From positions 1 through 49,417 of the forward strand of contig JBHPEA010000007.1 of NCBI GenBank assembly GCA_042577505.1: DNA of 49,417 nt, in the 5' to 3' direction. Made by a program: the position numbers and the translations under genes. Shown piece by piece: positions 39,300 to 48,800 of this stretch (position 1 is its first letter; every line of letters starts with the position of its first letter). The notes beneath the pieces were generated by a model. That model did not search any database, was not told the DNA's origin, and worked only from the letters and a program-made list of their open reading frames with translations. The DNA is from JACQSR01 sp042577505. Lineage in GTDB: Archaea; Nanobdellota; Nanobdellia; Woesearchaeales; JACQSR01.

Positions 39300-41522
39300 A
39301 TGAAAGGGTATTCAAGATTATTGATTTTTATCATATCATGTTTATTTCTATCAAGCTGTTATGGAAATTACCCAATAGATGATTTTCAAGATTCTCTTAC
39401 CGAGGAAGAACCCTCAAGCGATTTTGCATTAATCTTCGAAGGTCCATGGTATAATTGGATAGGTAATCTTCCTCATGGGGAAATATGGGCTGGTGAGTGT
39501 GAATCTCCCCAAGGAGGATGTGTTTCGAATGTGCATTGGAATTCACATAACCTAAATTATGAGTATGTACAGATTAGAATGAAAATTAGTGATCGTAAAG
39601 ATAAGCTTTGGGCATGTACAAAGTCCAATGAAAAGTTTAGTCGTAGAACCTGGGCCTTACCATCAAAAAGGACGTTTAGATTATATCCCGCAAGAGGGTG
39701 TGATGATGGTGATGAACTTGGACGTTTATTAGATAGTATTGAAGTTGGTGAAGAAATTGGGTACTTATTTGCTACTGAATGTATTGATATACCTAATTCT
39801 GAAGGATGTAAGTCTAGAATAGTATGGGGATCATGGAATCTTGATTACCCAGCTGTACAAGTGAGAGTTGGAAATACGCAATTTGCATGTTCAGCTTCTA
39901 ACGTCTTCAATCCTGCAAGTAGTGGATGGGTAAAAACATCAAAAGATACATGGGATTTAAGCGGTCCTGTTACATTAGGATTATATGGAGCAAGTGAATG
40001 CGGTAATGATGCTGAATTTGGCCCCTTATTGGATGTGATTATGGTAAATGAACCAAAATTTTATTTTTCCTCTTCTGATTGCCTGGATTACCCCCGATAT
40101 CCTGGTTGTATTTCGAAATTAATTTGGGGTTCAGCAAATTTTAATTATGATTACATACTTATCTGGGAAGGTAATCAAAGATTAAGTTGCACTCCAACTA
40201 ACATTTTCGATCCCGATGGAGTCAGTGGGTCAAGGACAAGTATTGAGACATCACCAATCAGTAGAAGTTTAAAGTATACTTTTTACGCTTCTGATGCTTG
40301 TGAAAATATTACGTCATTCGATAGGCTGAAGGAAATTACAATATACCAGAGAGACTCAATCCCTGTATGCAGTGTTACTGGTGAAAGATTTAGACCAACA
40401 AGTCCAGATTTTATTGGGATGAATGGGCATGAGATTCGACCATCAGCACATTGGGATAATATGGAACAGCTAACTCAGTACACTGAAAATGCAAATATTT
40501 ACTTTTTAAGAAAGATCATTCTTTGGGAAAAATATGAAATTACCCAAGATCATTATTATGATATAGACAATCCAGGAAGCCAATGGGTAGGAGAAGCATA
40601 TTGGGATTGGATTTCTGAAGATTTAACAGCTAATGGTATGAATTTATGGATAACTTTTGGAAAAACTCCTCAATGGGCTTCAACAGAGCCTGATGCTAAT
40701 GATCTTTCTGACTCTAGAGAATGGATGTATTATAATTACCCCCCTGCAGATATTGAAGAGTGGAGAGAATTTGTTGCCCACATTGTTGAGAAATTGAAGG
40801 GAAAAGTTGATAATTGGGAACCATGGCTTGAACCAGACACTTCATTTAAAGTTACAAGGGGATTGTATGCAAATCATGATGATGCTAGGCATGAAGCTTT
40901 TGCTCAAATGCATGAGGTTTTTTACGACACAGTACATCAGTATGATGACGTGGATGCTGATGGAGATGGAATTACTGCTCGGGTTTGGGGACCTGATGTA
41001 ATAGTCGGACGATCAAGAGTTGAACCCCCAACATCAGAACATTTTTCTTATGACTTTATTGATGCGGTACTTAATACAAATAAGATAGATGGTATTGCTG
41101 TTCACATTTTCAATCCAAGTGTTGAGGATATGATTGAATCATACAGGGATTTAAAGGATTATATTAGAGAAAATTTTCCTCAGCATTCAGATCTTCCAAT
41201 TGCAATTACTGCTGCTATGATTATACCAGATGATGCTAATTACAACTTACAATATCCAGAATGTCCCTACAATAATATGTCTGAAAGTGAAGAAGCGCAG
41301 CTAGTTAGCGATATATTTACATGTCTTGGAAACGAAGGAGTAGATCATGTAATGTTATATAAGTTGAGTGAAAGAGAAAGATTAAGTAATCATGTGTTGG
41401 GACCATGTCCTGACGGAGTAGAACATAGTGGAATACTTTCCAGTAGGGAAATTGGCAATCATCCAAAGAATTCTTATTATGCTGTTCAAAAAATTGGGCA
41501 ATACGCAGAAATAAATCGTTAA
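39300..41522 (+). CDS. Lipoprotein with three tandem modules and a glycosidase-like domain
   Basis: The 740-residue protein has a lipobox LSSC (17-20). Three tandem ~100-residue modules follow (about 58-152, 153-253, 254-351). Each has the pattern C-x5-8-GC, VxWxSxNxxY, a central Cys and a late Cys, so four Cys per module. Residues ~362-740 resemble clan-A (GH39/GH5-like) TIM barrels: GMNLWITFGKTPQWAS and DNWEPWLEPDT, where the acid/base Glu511 is preceded by Leu instead of the usual Asn. Catalysis is therefore uncertain. TATA TTTTTATAAC is ~26 nt upstream. Confidence 0.8.
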   Translation: MKGYSRLLIFIISCLFLSSCYGNYPIDDFQDSLTEEEPSSDFALIFEGPWYNWIGNLPHGEIWAGECESPQGGCVSNVHWNSHNLNYEYVQIRMKISDRKDKLWACTKSNEKFSRRTWALPSKRTFRLYPARGCDDGDELGRLLDSIEVGEEIGYLFATECIDIPNSEGCKSRIVWGSWNLDYPAVQVRVGNTQFACSASNVFNPASSGWVKTSKDTWDLSGPVTLGLYGASECGNDAEFGPLLDVIMVNEPKFYFSSSDCLDYPRYPGCISKLIWGSANFNYDYILIWEGNQRLSCTPTNIFDPDGVSGSRTSIETSPISRSLKYTFYASDACENITSFDRLKEITIYQRDSIPVCSVTGERFRPTSPDFIGMNGHEIRPSAHWDNMEQLTQYTENANIYFLRKIILWEKYEITQDHYYDIDNPGSQWVGEAYWDWISEDLTANGMNLWITFGKTPQWASTEPDANDLSDSREWMYYNYPPADIEEWREFVAHIVEKLKGKVDNWEPWLEPDTSFKVTRGLYANHDDARHEAFAQMHEVFYDTVHQYDDVDADGDGITARVWGPDVIVGRSRVEPPTSEHFSYDFIDAVLNTNKIDGIAVHIFNPSVEDMIESYRDLKDYIRENFPQHSDLPIAITAAMIIPDDANYNLQYPECPYNNMSESEEAQLVSDIFTCLGNEGVDHVMLYKLSERERLSNHVLGPCPDGVEHSGILSSREIGNHPKNSYYAVQKIGQYAEINR

Positions 41523-41724
41523 AATCCTTCACGACACGAACCATTTCTCTAAAAACCCAGGATTCGGATATTTTCAATTTAATCATGAATTAATTAGAAA
41601 AAACCGAAAGTAAGCTTGCTATTAAAAGAAGAAAATATTCAATTGAAGAGCATTGAACTTTCCATATTCTGCCCGATCGGGAAATACTTAATCTTTATTA
41701 ATGAAATAATATTCACTTTTTAAT

Positions 41725-42990
41725 ATGGGACATGTAAGCATTGGTTTAGTAGGGTGTGGAACTGTTGGACAGAGTGTAGTTGAACTACTAGAAAGACAAA
41801 GAGATAGTTTTGAAGAAAGAGGGGACGTAAGTTTAGATCTTGATCATATAGTTGATATGGATTTAAGTAGAATACCTGAGGGTTATAGTAGGAGTTCTGT
41901 TATTAGTGATATTGTTGATAATGACGTAACTAATGTTGTTGTTGAATTAGTCGGTGGAGTGAATCCTGCTTATACAATAGTAAAAAGGTCTTTAGAAAAT
42001 GGTAAACATGTGGTTACTGCAAACAAAGCCCTTATTGCTGAACATGGACCAGAATTAGAGGAAATTGCTTTGAGAAATAATGTATATTTATTTTATGAGG
42101 CTGCTGTTGGTGGTGGAATACCTGTAATTAATGGTTTAAATAATGGGCTTAGCGGAAATGAAGTTTCTGAAATCTTTGGGATTGTAAATGGAACTACAAA
42201 TTTTATTTTAACTCAAATGTCAAAACATGGAATGACCTATAATGATGCTTTATCTTTAGCCCAAGAAAAAGGTTTTGCAGAAGCAGATCCTAGTTTTGAT
42301 GTTGAAGGTAAAGATGCTGCTCAAAAAATTGCAATTCTGGCATCTCTAAATTCTGGTAAATTGGTTTCTTCTGAAGGGATTGATACGAAAGGAATCATTG
42401 GTGTAAAAAAGGAAGATATTGGGTATGCTCAGGAGTTGGGATATGAAGTTAAATTAATTGCGATTGCTAGAGAAGCAGAGGGTGGATTGGATGTAAGGGT
42501 TGGTCCTATGCTTGTTCCTCAAAGTCATCCTCTTGCAAGTGTTGATTACGCAATGAACGCTATTTATCTAGGTGGTCATACTCATGTTACAATGTCAGGT
42601 GAGGGTGCTGGAGGAATGGCGGCTGGATCTGCTGTTGTTAGTGATATAAAGAGAGTAGCAATGAAAATGGACGAGGAATATCAGAGTAGGAGATATTTTG
42701 GATCAGAAGAAGCTGATATCTTAGGTAAAGATAGAATAGAATCTGCATATTTTTTATTATTTGATGGCCAAAATGTACCGGGTACGTTAAGTCACTTAAC
42801 AACTGCTCTTAAGAAGAATAATATTAATGTTGAGAAAGCGCTTCAGAAAGAAGCGGCTGGTAAATATGTTCCAATTGTCGTTATGACAAGTGTTGCGCCC
42901 ATGAGTGCTGTTGAAAGGTGTCTTAGTGAGTTGAATCCTGATAAAGTACAGTTAAGATCTTATTATCCATTATTGAATTCTGGAGAGTAA
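41725..42990 (+). CDS. hom: Homoserine dehydrogenase 2 (with C-terminal ACT domain)
   Basis: This is a second complete homoserine dehydrogenase of 421 residues with GCGTVGQSVV, TANKALI, FAEADPSFDVEGKDAAQK and a C-terminal ACT domain from about residue 340. It aligns with the copy at 31702 over its whole length, with roughly half the residues alike by eye. Differences are greatest in residues 35-60 and in the ACT domain. Separate feedback control by different amino acids is possible. Leaderless: TTTATTAAT about 27 nt upstream. Confidence 0.94.
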   Translation: MGHVSIGLVGCGTVGQSVVELLERQRDSFEERGDVSLDLDHIVDMDLSRIPEGYSRSSVISDIVDNDVTNVVVELVGGVNPAYTIVKRSLENGKHVVTANKALIAEHGPELEEIALRNNVYLFYEAAVGGGIPVINGLNNGLSGNEVSEIFGIVNGTTNFILTQMSKHGMTYNDALSLAQEKGFAEADPSFDVEGKDAAQKIAILASLNSGKLVSSEGIDTKGIIGVKKEDIGYAQELGYEVKLIAIAREAEGGLDVRVGPMLVPQSHPLASVDYAMNAIYLGGHTHVTMSGEGAGGMAAGSAVVSDIKRVAMKMDEEYQSRRYFGSEEADILGKDRIESAYFLLFDGQNVPGTLSHLTTALKKNNINVEKALQKEAAGKYVPIVVMTSVAPMSAVERCLSELNPDKVQLRSYYPLLNSGE

Positions 42991-43038
42991 ATATCTTAAA
43001 AAGAAAGTAATAAAAAGGGTAATATTTCTAGCTGAGTA

Positions 43039-43998
43039 ATGGAGCCTATATTGATTTGGATCATAGTTTTTGTTGTTAGTTTAATTGCTCTGATAAAATC
43101 ATCTGATTATTTTACAAATTCTGCTGAGAAGATAGGATTATTCTTTAAATTGCCTAAGTTTATAATAGGGGTTACAATCGTTGCGATTGGTACTTCTTTA
43201 CCTGAATTAGCGTCTTCAATTTATGCTGTAATAATTGGGAATTCAGAGATTGTTGTTGGTAATGTGGTAGGTTCAAACATTGCAAATATATTCTTAGTTC
43301 TGGGAGTTGCTGCAATTGTTGGTAAAAGATTGAAAATTACTCACGAATTACTTCATGTTGATATTCCTTTTTTTGTTGGTTCTGCTTTCCTGTTAGCTGT
43401 TACTATTTGGGATGGTTCGTTTGGAATTGCTGATGCAATTATTTCATTATTTGTGATAGTTGTTTACTCAATTTACACAATACAATCTGAGAAAAAACCT
43501 GATCCTAATATTAAGAAAGAAATGAAGAGTGAGATTAAGAAGATAAAGAAATTTAGTTGGGTAACATTGGTAGTTTTGGTTGTAAGTGCAGCTTTCATAT
43601 TTGTAAGTTCAAGGTATGTTATTGAATCTGTAATTCAATTGTCTCAACTTCTAAATATTGGAGCTGAGATTATAGCAGTTTCTGCTGTTGCTTTAGGTAC
43701 TTCTCTTCCTGAGTTGATGGTTTCTCTTTCAGCTGCAAGGAATGGAAAGCCAGAAATTGCAATTGGGAATGTTTTAGGATCAAATATTTTTAATTCTTTA
43801 GCTGTTATGGGTATTCCCGCTTTCTTTGGAACTTTAGTTATTCCAGCAAATATTCTTGCGTTTAGTTTACCCATGATGATAATCGCTACATTGTTGTATT
43901 TCTTTATGACACAAATCAAAGTTGTAACAAAATGGGAAGGATGGTTACTACTAGCATTCTACGTGTTCTTCTTAGGTAAGTTGTTTAACTTTTTCTAG
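43039..43998 (+). CDS. Na+/Ca2+ exchanger family protein (CaCA, YrbG-like)
   Basis: The 319-residue membrane protein has about ten hydrophobic segments and the two inverted alpha repeats: GTSLPELASSIYA with GNVVGSNIANIF, and GTSLPELMVSLSA with GNVLGSNIFNSL. The acidic residues that bind cations are present in both. A charged cytoplasmic loop (about 150-170) separates the halves. Homologues exchange Ca2+ for Na+ or H+. Confidence 0.95.
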   Translation: MEPILIWIIVFVVSLIALIKSSDYFTNSAEKIGLFFKLPKFIIGVTIVAIGTSLPELASSIYAVIIGNSEIVVGNVVGSNIANIFLVLGVAAIVGKRLKITHELLHVDIPFFVGSAFLLAVTIWDGSFGIADAIISLFVIVVYSIYTIQSEKKPDPNIKKEMKSEIKKIKKFSWVTLVVLVVSAAFIFVSSRYVIESVIQLSQLLNIGAEIIAVSAVALGTSLPELMVSLSAARNGKPEIAIGNVLGSNIFNSLAVMGIPAFFGTLVIPANILAFSLPMMIIATLLYFFMTQIKVVTKWEGWLLLAFYVFFLGKLFNFF

Positions 43999-44037
43999 AG
44001 TATGTCTTATTGAATAGGGAATATGCCAAGAACATTG

Positions 44038-44856
44038 TCAGCTTTGATTTTTACTTAGACTTTCAGACCAGAAACTAGGTAAAGGGAATGATAGGACTCC
44101 TTCGAAGTCAGAGTCTATTATGTAAACGTATTGTTTAATTGTTCCGGGAAGGCCCTTTAAATTATTGTGGGCCTTTTCATAGAATTTTTTAATTTCAGAA
44201 CGTTCCATTTCCATTTGTAATAGGCTTCCTTCTTTTACTAATAATGTGTCTACTAGTTTTAAGACGTTTTTGTCAATAAGACCAGTGTTTTGAGTTATGA
44301 ATAGGATTGTAAGGTTTTTGTGTCTTGCAATTGCAAGTAATTTACTTAATTCTCTGTTTTTTGAGCTCATAGACTCTCTTGAACCAAATGCAATAGCTCC
44401 CTCATCTACTAACACTATCGCTCCTGATGGCGCTTGTTCTACATCAGTTATTGGTTTAACCCATTTCGGAATGTTTTCATTTATACCTAAAACACATGAT
44501 GATCTCTTAGATTTGAAGTTGATATTCTCCATGATTTTGAATCCTAAAGCACTCTTACCACTACCCCTCTTTCCAAATATTAATGCTATTATTGAATCTT
44601 TATTGAAACGTTCTTCCAAATCTTCAGGATTTCCCGTGATTACCTTATGAACTCCTGGTTTGACATACTTTGATTGTGCTTTGTATACTGGGCTACTTTC
44701 AATTTTCTTTTTTTCTTTACTTTCATTAATCTTTTTCTTAGAAAATCGATATGTAGCTGCAATTCCTTTTCCTATTCCTACTGCTCCTTTACCTATCCCC
44801 CTTGCAGTGGCTTTTGTTGCTCTCCACAATAGGGATTTTTTCTTTTTTCTTGGCAT
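44038..44856 (-). CDS. P-loop ATPase, Zot/packaging-ATPase-like
   Basis: The 272-residue protein has Walker A GKRGSGKS (95-102), Walker B AIVLVDEG (D151, E152), and a motif LAIARHKNLTILFITQN followed by a statement-like LIDKNVLKLVD. This order and spacing resemble phage Zot/pI and archaeal-virus genome-packaging ATPases of the HerA/FtsK group. The N-terminus is very basic (PRKKKK) with GIGKG repeats (20-31), perhaps membrane- or DNA-contacting. No viral structural gene is adjacent. Function is unassigned. Confidence 0.7.
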   Translation of the reverse strand: MPRKKKKSLLWRATKATARGIGKGAVGIGKGIAATYRFSKKKINESKEKKKIESSPVYKAQSKYVKPGVHKVITGNPEDLEERFNKDSIIALIFGKRGSGKSALGFKIMENINFKSKRSSCVLGINENIPKWVKPITDVEQAPSGAIVLVDEGAIAFGSRESMSSKNRELSKLLAIARHKNLTILFITQNTGLIDKNVLKLVDTLLVKEGSLLQMEMERSEIKKFYEKAHNNLKGLPGTIKQYVYIIDSDFEGVLSFPLPSFWSESLSKNQS

Positions 44857-44962
44857 GATTGGGCAATTATTTTGTCATTTAAGAAATTTGTTATTAGTGG
44901 TTAGTAAAATATAGTCTTGATTATCAGAAAATTTATATATTAATGATTTAATATTGGTTTTA

Positions 44963-45670
44963 ATGAAGAGATTGATACTAATAGTGGTTCTTGTATTATT
45001 TCTAGTAGGTTGCGAAGAAGATAGTGATGCTACAGTTCCTGTTGTAGAAGATGTGCCTTATGAGGATACATCAATTCAAAAGGAAGAAAAAGAAGAGAAA
45101 GTTGTTGAGGATGATGACGATCAGGAAGAGGAGGAAGATTTAGAGGGGGGTGAAGAAGAGGAACAAGGGACTGGTGTAGATATTAAATTAGACCAATCTA
45201 TTAACCCAATTGACCTTGAAGTGGATTTATTGAACTTTCCTGAGATCTTTTTAGGTGATTTAAGAGGTAAGACAGTATCAAATGTGATCATTGTTGTAGG
45301 TCGTAAAGCTCCTGGAAGGGATGTAATTTCTGGAACTTTAATTGCTTCCGCTATTAATGGATTAGTCGAAGACAAAGATTATAGGGTTATTACAGTGATG
45401 GACGATGAAGTCAGTAGTGTTTTGGATAGGAATGCTATCATTATTGGTAACCCTTGTGATAATTCAAGAGCTCAGGAATTAACTAATATATTGGATTGTC
45501 ATGGTGATATGGAAGATGGTAAGGCTATGATAAGATTGTATCAAAATAATGGATTTATACAGATGCATGTTCTAGGGTATGATGAGGAAGGAACTTATGC
45601 AGCGGCTGTTAAATTGAGTGATGTTGGAAATAATAACTTTGACGGTAAATTTGCAGTTATAAACTACTAA
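44963..45670 (+). CDS. Surface lipoprotein with acidic linker and S-layer-like domain
   Basis: Signal peptide MKRLILIVVLVLFLVGC has lipobox LVGC; then a ~60-residue linker almost all Glu/Asp/Lys, and a folded domain (about 75-235). The latter includes NVIIVVGRKAPGRDV, AIIIGNPCDNSRAQEL and GTYAAAVKLSDV, similar to the C-terminal domain repeated in archaeal S-layer proteins. I start at the ATG at 44963, ~27 nt after TTTATATAT; a TTG three codons earlier is in frame. Confidence 0.75.
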   Translation: MKRLILIVVLVLFLVGCEEDSDATVPVVEDVPYEDTSIQKEEKEEKVVEDDDDQEEEEDLEGGEEEEQGTGVDIKLDQSINPIDLEVDLLNFPEIFLGDLRGKTVSNVIIVVGRKAPGRDVISGTLIASAINGLVEDKDYRVITVMDDEVSSVLDRNAIIIGNPCDNSRAQELTNILDCHGDMEDGKAMIRLYQNNGFIQMHVLGYDEEGTYAAAVKLSDVGNNNFDGKFAVINY

Positions 45671-45716
45671 TTCTTTGAAAGGTTTTTAAATAGAGAGAAG
45701 TTGATTGTATATACTT

Positions 45717-45800
45717 GCCAGCGTCGCATAATCCGGCATTGCGGTCGCCTCGAAAGCGACTGTCCGCAAGGACTTCCAGGTTCAAATCCTGGCGCTGGCG
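45717..45800 (+). tRNA. tRNA-Ser (CGA anticodon)
   Basis: Acceptor GCCAGCG/CGCTGGC, discriminator G at 45800. Anticodon stem GTCGC/GCGAC encloses CTCGAAA, giving anticodon CGA (reads UCG). The long variable arm (TGTCCGCAAGGACTT) can form a stem. T arm CCAGG-TTCAAAT-CCTGG. No intron. TTTTTAAATA at 45683-45692 is the promoter and TTTTT at 45801 the likely end. Confidence 0.95.
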
Positions 45801-45809
45801 TTTTTCTAA

Positions 45810-48800
45810 TTATCCAGGTAATCCTACTTTTTCCAAATCTAATTTCCAGCATCCATGTCCTTTAAGTCCTAGAATTAAGTTTCGGTTATCTGACGTTAGA
45901 ATTAAATTGTCTGCTACGTTATCTCTTACCTGATTCCATTCTTGTGGTAAGTCATATTGGATTGAGGTCCAACCAGGTTCTCCTCCAACACTTTCACCAC
46001 CAGTGGTACTCATGTAAACGTGACCATTAGTACTCATAAATAGAATATTATGATCGTAGGGATATATTATCAAATTGTAAAATTCATTTCTATCATTCAA
46101 TCCATCCATTATTTTAAACCAATTCTCTCCTCCATCGGTTGTTTTCATAACGACACCACAAAACTCGTTTCTTTCACAGAATCCTTTGTTCTGACCGTTT
46201 TTAGTAGTTGAATACATGATATTTGGATTATCTGAATCGATTGCGACAACATAAGGCCATTGTTCTGAAGGGAATCCATTGTCTTTTCTTTCCCAAGTAG
46301 TTCCCCTATCCGAGGATTTAAAGACACCATTGTAAGTTCCAGCCCAAATGATGTCATGATTATGGGGGTGCATTGTTAATGAGAATATTCCATCATTACC
46401 AACACCTGCATTGGATTCATACCATGATTCTCCATCATCCTCACTAATGAAAACACCAGACGGAAATGAACCCCAGTATATTCTTCCATCAATATCTGGA
46501 TCGAACAATATTGAGATAAATTGATACATCCTTCTTTCCCATGGAGCCCAAAATCCTCCTGAATTTGATCTCCCTAAATTCTCCCATAAATTAGAGTATT
46601 CATTAAATTTATACAAGCCATAACCGTTTGATCCAACATATAAATGTCGTCTTTCACCTTCGTATATTACTTTAATCTTTAAAAGATCTCTAGTAACTAA
46701 TCCGGCACTCATATCTTCCCAATTATTACCAAAGTCGTAAGAAACATCGACTCCATCATCACTTACAACATAAATAATGTTATTATGTTTTGGATCTACT
46801 TTAACATGCTTAATTCCTTTCTGCATAAGATAGGCGTTCTGTCCCATAGATCCATACATTGGAATCCAAACAGCTCCACCATCAGTTGATTTATATATTC
46901 CTTTACTGTAAATACCTAAGTAAACATTGTTAGATTTAATAGGATCTATATCTAAACTATAATATCCTTCAAACAAAGGATCATTAACTTTAAAGCTAGG
47001 TAATGCGAAATTTGATTCGGCCCAGGTCTGTCCTCGATCAGAAGACTTAAACACCCCTCCAGGGAATGAAGATGCAAAAATAACATTTGAGTTTGTTGGG
47101 TCAACCTTAATTTGAATATTGGAAATTTCTGGATAGGGTCCAGTAGAATCCCTCCATGAAATTGAGAAATCAGGATTAATCTTTCCGACGTAAACTCCGC
47201 CACCTAAAGTTCCAACGTAAACGTAATTTTCAGTAACTGACATTGCGCCAATATTCTTAAAATTTAAACCGTTGTTCGTATCCACAAATCCTTTTGGCAT
47301 ATCAATTGTATAATAAACACCAGTACCTGTGGCAGCGTAATAGACATTCTTATGGGTGGGGTGTTGTATTAATTTTTTAATTCCACTATTAAATGGATTG
47401 TTTCCTAAGACAGAGTTCCATTCTTTTCCCTCATTATCACTTGAATAAATGTTGTTAACAATATTATCATCTCCAATCCTTCTACTTGCATCCAAATCGA
47501 TATCGCATCCACCAGAAATAAAAATTCTGCCGTTTTCGTTAGTAATTATTTGATTGAATCCCATGTCATGTTCTGGAGAAATGCCTATCCATTTACCATC
47601 AATGAGCTTATAGATTCCATAAATATGTGCAATAGCATAAATATCTGTTCCATCAGAATAGAAGTTTAAGGCGCTTCTTGTCATATCTCCTCCTACTCGT
47701 GTTAGATCACCATTACTTAACTTAAATGTATGTCCTGATAATGGATCATTTATTTTCCTCATTAAAGAGATTAATCCGGTTACTTTGTTTAAAACAGAAA
47801 AGTAAATATCATTATTGTGCATACCCATTGACATAACTCGATAATATGAGCCGGGATCATAATCATCTAAGTCATATAAAACACTCCAATTCTGACCTTG
47901 ATTAGGGGATTCGTAAATTATTGGGGCATTTCGATCTCCTAAAATGATCCTGTCTGAATTGCTTGGATCGACAATTATGGAGATTATTGAAGGGGTTGGT
48001 GGATTTAATTCTTTCCAGGTATATCCATAGTCAGTCGATTTAAATAATCCCCCTCCCCAGGGTGCAGCATATACAATATGTTCATTATTTGGATCAGCTG
48101 CTAGTTCGTGGATTGTTACGAATGTAAACTCATCATTGAGTTGGTTCCAAATATATCCATCATTATAACTTACAAAGATTTTTCCCTTATCTCCAATAAC
48201 TCCTGCGTAAAGAGTGTGTCCGTCTTTTTTATCAAATTCTAAGGAGGTTACACCTTTTGTGTCCTCAAATGTCTTTATCTTGGACCAACCAGACATTTCA
48301 CTTTCTATCTCGGCAAATGTCTCCATGCTATCTGCATCTAAAAAGTCATCCCCTCTTAAAACTTCATTACCTAATGATTCAATTTCCATTCCTTGTGGAT
48401 TATATTTCCATATTGAGCTATCATTCTCAAAAAGTTTCGGAGAGTATGGCGCATACATTATCTCTGGATGACTTGGATCTAATTCAATATCATAAGAATA
48501 ATCTGGAGAATAAGAAAGGTGTTTCCAAGTATTCCACCCAGGTCCTTCTTCATAATATTCGGAAACACCAAGTCCGATTGTTGCTGCATAAATCGAATTT
48601 GGATTTGTTGGATTAACTTCGAAATCAGAAACCCTTCCAGAAAAAAAGTGATTATTTATCTGATTAAATGTACCATAAGCTCCACCCTGATATGATTCAA
48701 AAGCATTCGACATCTCATCCACTAAGAATAAATGGGATGGATTTCTTGGGTCCACTTTAAGTTCATCACCTGCTCCAACAGGACCAAATGGTTTCCATTC

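Noticed and set aside
41523..41724. 202-base gap before homoserine dehydrogenase 2
   Set aside because: Only the leaderless promoter at its right end is supported; no small gene or RNA structure was found.
31702..42990. Homoserine dehydrogenase duplication as an assembly error
   Set aside because: The two genes differ at many positions and have different promoters and neighbours, so they are true paralogues.
39062..45800. Possible integrated island between tRNA-Glu and tRNA-Ser(CGA)
   Set aside because: The interval has a viral-like ATPase and surface genes, but there is no integrase and no copy of either tRNA 3' end as a direct repeat. The likeness of the two tRNA-Ser 3' ends is due to paralogy.
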